A DNA stretch of 8,423 nucleotides from Fimbriimonadaceae bacterium (lineage in GTDB: Bacteria > Armatimonadota > Fimbriimonadia > Fimbriimonadales > Fimbriimonadaceae), in assembly GCA_947447315.1 (NCBI GenBank), contig CANFJD010000107.1:1-8423 (forward strand), written 5' to 3'. The notes under the pieces were generated by a model. It had not been told where the DNA came from, made no database searches, and saw only the letters and a list, made by a program, of their open reading frames with translations. Shown in pieces: positions 5,846-8,423 of this stretch (its first letter is position 1; each line of letters starts with the position of its first letter). The position numbers and the translations under genes are program-made.

Positions 5846-8423
5846 TTACTCTTCTTCGGCGGCGGCCATTTCGGCTAGGCTACCGAAGCTGAGGGCTCCG
5901 AAGGTGTCTTGGATCTCGGACTCATCGGCTTGCACCAAGTTCGCGAGCGACTCGGTGCTCCAGCTTGGTCCGCGTTGGACGTCCACTTGGATCTCTCGGT
6001 AGCTCTTGACACCGGTACCGGCCGGGATGAGGCGACCGATGATGACGTTCTCCTTTAGGCCAACCAGCATATCCTTCTTTCCGCGGACGGCCGCTTCGGT
6101 GAGGACGCGGGTGGTCTTTTGGAACGAGGCGGCGGAGAGGAACGAATCGGTAGCGAGCGAAGCTTCCGTGATACCGAGGAGAATCCACGTGGCGGTGGCT
6201 TCCTTGGGATCGCGCTCTACATCTTGCCCGGTGATGGGGTCGGTGTAGCGAATCTTCGTGCCGGAATCAATGAGTTCCCGAACCTGCTCGTTGGCGCGCT
6301 GGAAGGTGAATCGGTCGACAATCTGTCCCGGAAGGAACGGTGTGTCGCCCGGCTCTTTCACCTGTCGCTTTCGCAACATCTGGCGGATGATGACTTCAAC
6401 GTGCTTGTCGTTGATGTCTACGCCCTGGCTCTTATACACTTCCTGCAGGTTTTCGACAAAGTAGTCGTAAACCGAGTTGGCACCAGCCAGTTCTAGCACT
6501 TCGTGCGGATCGCGCGGACCGTAAGTAAGCGGGTCGCCCTTGATCACGCGGCTTCCTACCTTGACCGGCAAGTTTCCACTTGGCGGGACCAGGATGGGAT
6601 AGAACACGTTGATGTTGGCGATTTCCGCCTTCTTCAACACGGCGATGGCAGCGGTGGTGAGCTTTTGGCCCACGAGCTTGTGGAGTCCGCCTTCGTACTC
6701 ACCAAGATCGTTGGTCGGCCAAGCCTGCAGGTCGCCAATGTAGGCATCCTTAACGGCGCCGGTGGCGGGCACGGTGGCTTCGACAATCACGAACCGACCG
6801 AAGCTGGATTCGCGGATTTCTCGAACCAAACCGGTGACCGGGCAGATGATGGCCTTACCACGGGGCTGGCGTCGCGCTTCGAAGATTTCTTCGACGCGGA
6901 CGATACCGCTGGACTGACCCGTCCAGGAGTAGAAGAACACCTTTCGGCTCTTCTCCCACATCTTTCGGCTGTCGCTATCGGCCTTGTCGGCGGCCTTTTG
7001 GGCAGCCTTGGTTTGCCGATCGATCTTGCGCTTCGCTTTCGCGTCGTTGGGATCGAGCTCTTCCGACTCAATGGTGAGCGGCGCATCGCCCTTCATGAAC
7101 AAGGACTTGACGATGCTTTCCTGGGTTTCCAGCAACTTAGTCGGATCGAATTGCTTCATATCCGTGTCGGTGGCAGTGGCAAAGTCTTCCATGAACTGAC
7201 GGATGAACTTACCGGTCTTGTACTGATTGGTTCGGGCGATGGTCGCCGAACCGGCCACGCCACCGGTGTGGAACGTCCGCATGGTGAGCTGGGTACCCGG
7301 TTCGCCGATCGACTGAGCGGCGATGATGCCGACGGCAACTCCGATATCCACCAGTTTGCCGGTGGAAAGATCGGTACCGTAGCAGTGCGAGCAGATGCCC
7401 TGGCTGAGTTCGCAGGTGAGGGGCGACCGGATGAACACGCTGAGGTAGCCGTGCTCATCGGCTTCGAAACCGAATTCTCGGTATCGATCGCTGACCGCAT
7501 TGCGACCGGCTTCATCGGTGGCGGCGTTGTATTCCTCCACGTATTTGTGCTCGATCTTGTTGATGCGGATGGCGGCTTCTCGCGAGATCGCGGTCTGGTA
7601 GGCGGTGAGTTGCTCACCGGTTTCCGGATCCGTGATGACGGTGAGGCAGACGCGACCAACGATGCGGTCGACGATCTCTTCAATCGCTTGGCCTTGGTCC
7701 ACGATTCGGCGGGCGTAGATGCCTTCGGTGGTGCCGCAATCGACGGCCTTGACGATGACGTCCTGGGCGACGTCGCAGAGACGTCGCGTGAGGTAGCCCG
7801 CGTCGGCAGTTCGGAGAGCGGTATCGGCCAGACCCTTACGGGCACCGTGGGTGGTTACGAAGTACTCCAGCATGTTAAGGCCCTTGTGGAAGGAGCTCTT
7901 AACCGGCAATTCGTAAATCGTCTCGTTGAACTGGTTCAACATGAGGCCGCGCATTCCGGCGAGCTGAGCCAGCTGCTTAATGGAACCACGGGCACCGGAT
8001 ACGGTGATGATGTTGAGCGGGTTGAACTCGTGGAGGCCTTCCACGATGGCGGCGCCGATCTCGTTATAGGTGGTCTGCCACAGATCCGTAAGGGATCGCG
8101 TCATTTCGTTATACGAGAGCATGCCGCGGCGGAAGTTGGCGGTGATCTTGTTGGACGCGTCGTCGGCGGCCGTGATCATTTCTTCGCGCTTTTCCGGCGG
8201 ATCCATGTCGGTGAGAGCGACGCTGAGGCCATATCGAGTAGCCCAGCGGAATCCCATGTCCTTCATGTCATCCAGCAGCTTGATGGTGGCTCCCATGCCT
8301 GCGCGGCGATGGCAGTCCAGAATCAGCGTGGAGAGCGCCTTCTTGGTGAGTACCACGTTCAGGAACTCATCGGAATAGCGCATGGGGAACGGCAGGATCT
8401 GATTGAGGATCAGCTGACCCGGC
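5846..8423 (-). CDS. rpoC: DNA-directed RNA polymerase subunit beta-prime, C-terminal part (5' end off window)
   Basis: This is the catalytic large subunit of RNA polymerase. The frame enters at 8423 already inside the gene (PGQLILNQILPFP precedes an internal Met at 8383) and ends at TAA 5846-5848, giving 859 codons' worth here. Numbered from that Met, the visible parts are: SGARGS and LAGMRGLM (129-148); the bridge helix THGARKGLADTALRTADAGY (178-197); the second zinc site C216, C324, C331, C334; the trigger-loop start SIGEPGTQLTMRTFHTGG (358-375); EEIFEARR after it; then DPHEV, the INDKHVEVIIRQMLRK helix, SLATDSFLSAASFQ and NVIIGRLIPAGTG near the C-terminus. Two segments exceed the usual family length: residues 277-309 and 379-493. 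The latter lies inside the trigger loop. The acidic tail ends in AAAEEE. rpoB would be expected upstream, beyond the right edge. A strong terminator follows. Confidence 0.98.
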   Translation of the reverse strand, partial: PGQLILNQILPFPMRYSDEFLNVVLTKKALSTLILDCHRRAGMGATIKLLDDMKDMGFRWATRYGLSVALTDMDPPEKREEMITAADDASNKITANFRRGMLSYNEMTRSLTDLWQTTYNEIGAAIVEGLHEFNPLNIITVSGARGSIKQLAQLAGMRGLMLNQFNETIYELPVKSSFHKGLNMLEYFVTTHGARKGLADTALRTADAGYLTRRLCDVAQDVIVKAVDCGTTEGIYARRIVDQGQAIEEIVDRIVGRVCLTVITDPETGEQLTAYQTAISREAAIRINKIEHKYVEEYNAATDEAGRNAVSDRYREFGFEADEHGYLSVFIRSPLTCELSQGICSHCYGTDLSTGKLVDIGVAVGIIAAQSIGEPGTQLTMRTFHTGGVAGSATIARTNQYKTGKFIRQFMEDFATATDTDMKQFDPTKLLETQESIVKSLFMKGDAPLTIESEELDPNDAKAKRKIDRQTKAAQKAADKADSDSRKMWEKSRKVFFYSWTGQSSGIVRVEEIFEARRQPRGKAIICPVTGLVREIRESSFGRFVIVEATVPATGAVKDAYIGDLQAWPTNDLGEYEGGLHKLVGQKLTTAAIAVLKKAEIANINVFYPILVPPSGNLPVKVGSRVIKGDPLTYGPRDPHEVLELAGANSVYDYFVENLQEVYKSQGVDINDKHVEVIIRQMLRKRQVKEPGDTPFLPGQIVDRFTFQRANEQVRELIDSGTKIRYTDPITGQDVERDPKEATATWILLGITEASLATDSFLSAASFQKTTRVLTEAAVRGKKDMLVGLKENVIIGRLIPAGTGVKSYREIQVDVQRGPSWSTESLANLVQADESEIQDTFGALSFGSLAEMAAAEEE

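Noticed and set aside
7156..7845. 229-residue minus-strand frame within rpoC
   Set aside because: It is an alternative frame of rpoC, rich in S, P, T and R, a typical out-of-frame translation of GC-rich coding DNA.

Overview
The window is a piece of a bacterial chromosome with moderately high GC, compact genes and short intergenic gaps. No phage, insertion sequence, CRISPR array, tRNA or rRNA was seen. The organism cannot be fixed from this sequence. The RNA polymerase beta-prime fragment is clearly bacterial but carries lineage-specific insertions and lacks the proteobacterial trigger-loop insert sequence. My low-confidence guess is a less-studied phylum such as Armatimonadota, based on general protein resemblance only.

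Layout. (1) Bases 1-2069, minus strand: an Eis-like GNAT N-acetyltransferase is followed 37 bases later by metX, a homoserine O-acyltransferase of methionine synthesis. metX starts with GTG and runs off the left edge. (2) Bases 2070-2302: a divergent intergenic region with no convincing promoter. (3) Bases 2303-5573, plus strand: an apparent operon. It has a 728-residue ABC exporter half-transporter with an unusual N-terminal soluble domain plus a four-cysteine zinc ribbon. Next come a structured leader and a 16-codon mini-ORF with the best Shine-Dalgarno sequence in the window, then an unrecognised 113-residue protein, then a 157-residue DUF1854-family protein. (4) Bases 5574-5845: a convergent intergenic region ending in a strong intrinsic terminator. 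(5) Bases 5846-8423, minus strand: the C-terminal part of rpoC, which runs off the right edge.

Functional reading. The ABC exporter and DUF1854 protein resemble a pair often annotated elsewhere as 'cyanophycin metabolism-associated', but no cyanophycin synthetase or cyanophycinase gene lies in this window, so the substrate is open. The points most worth a second look are four. First, the ABC/DUF1854 module has a third, unknown gene. Second, the mini-ORF is separated from that gene by a single in-frame TGA. Third, two exact stem-loops sit just before translation starts in the same operon. Fourth, an insert of about 115 residues lies in the RNA polymerase trigger loop, at the place where E. coli carries SI3, but with unrelated, charged sequence.
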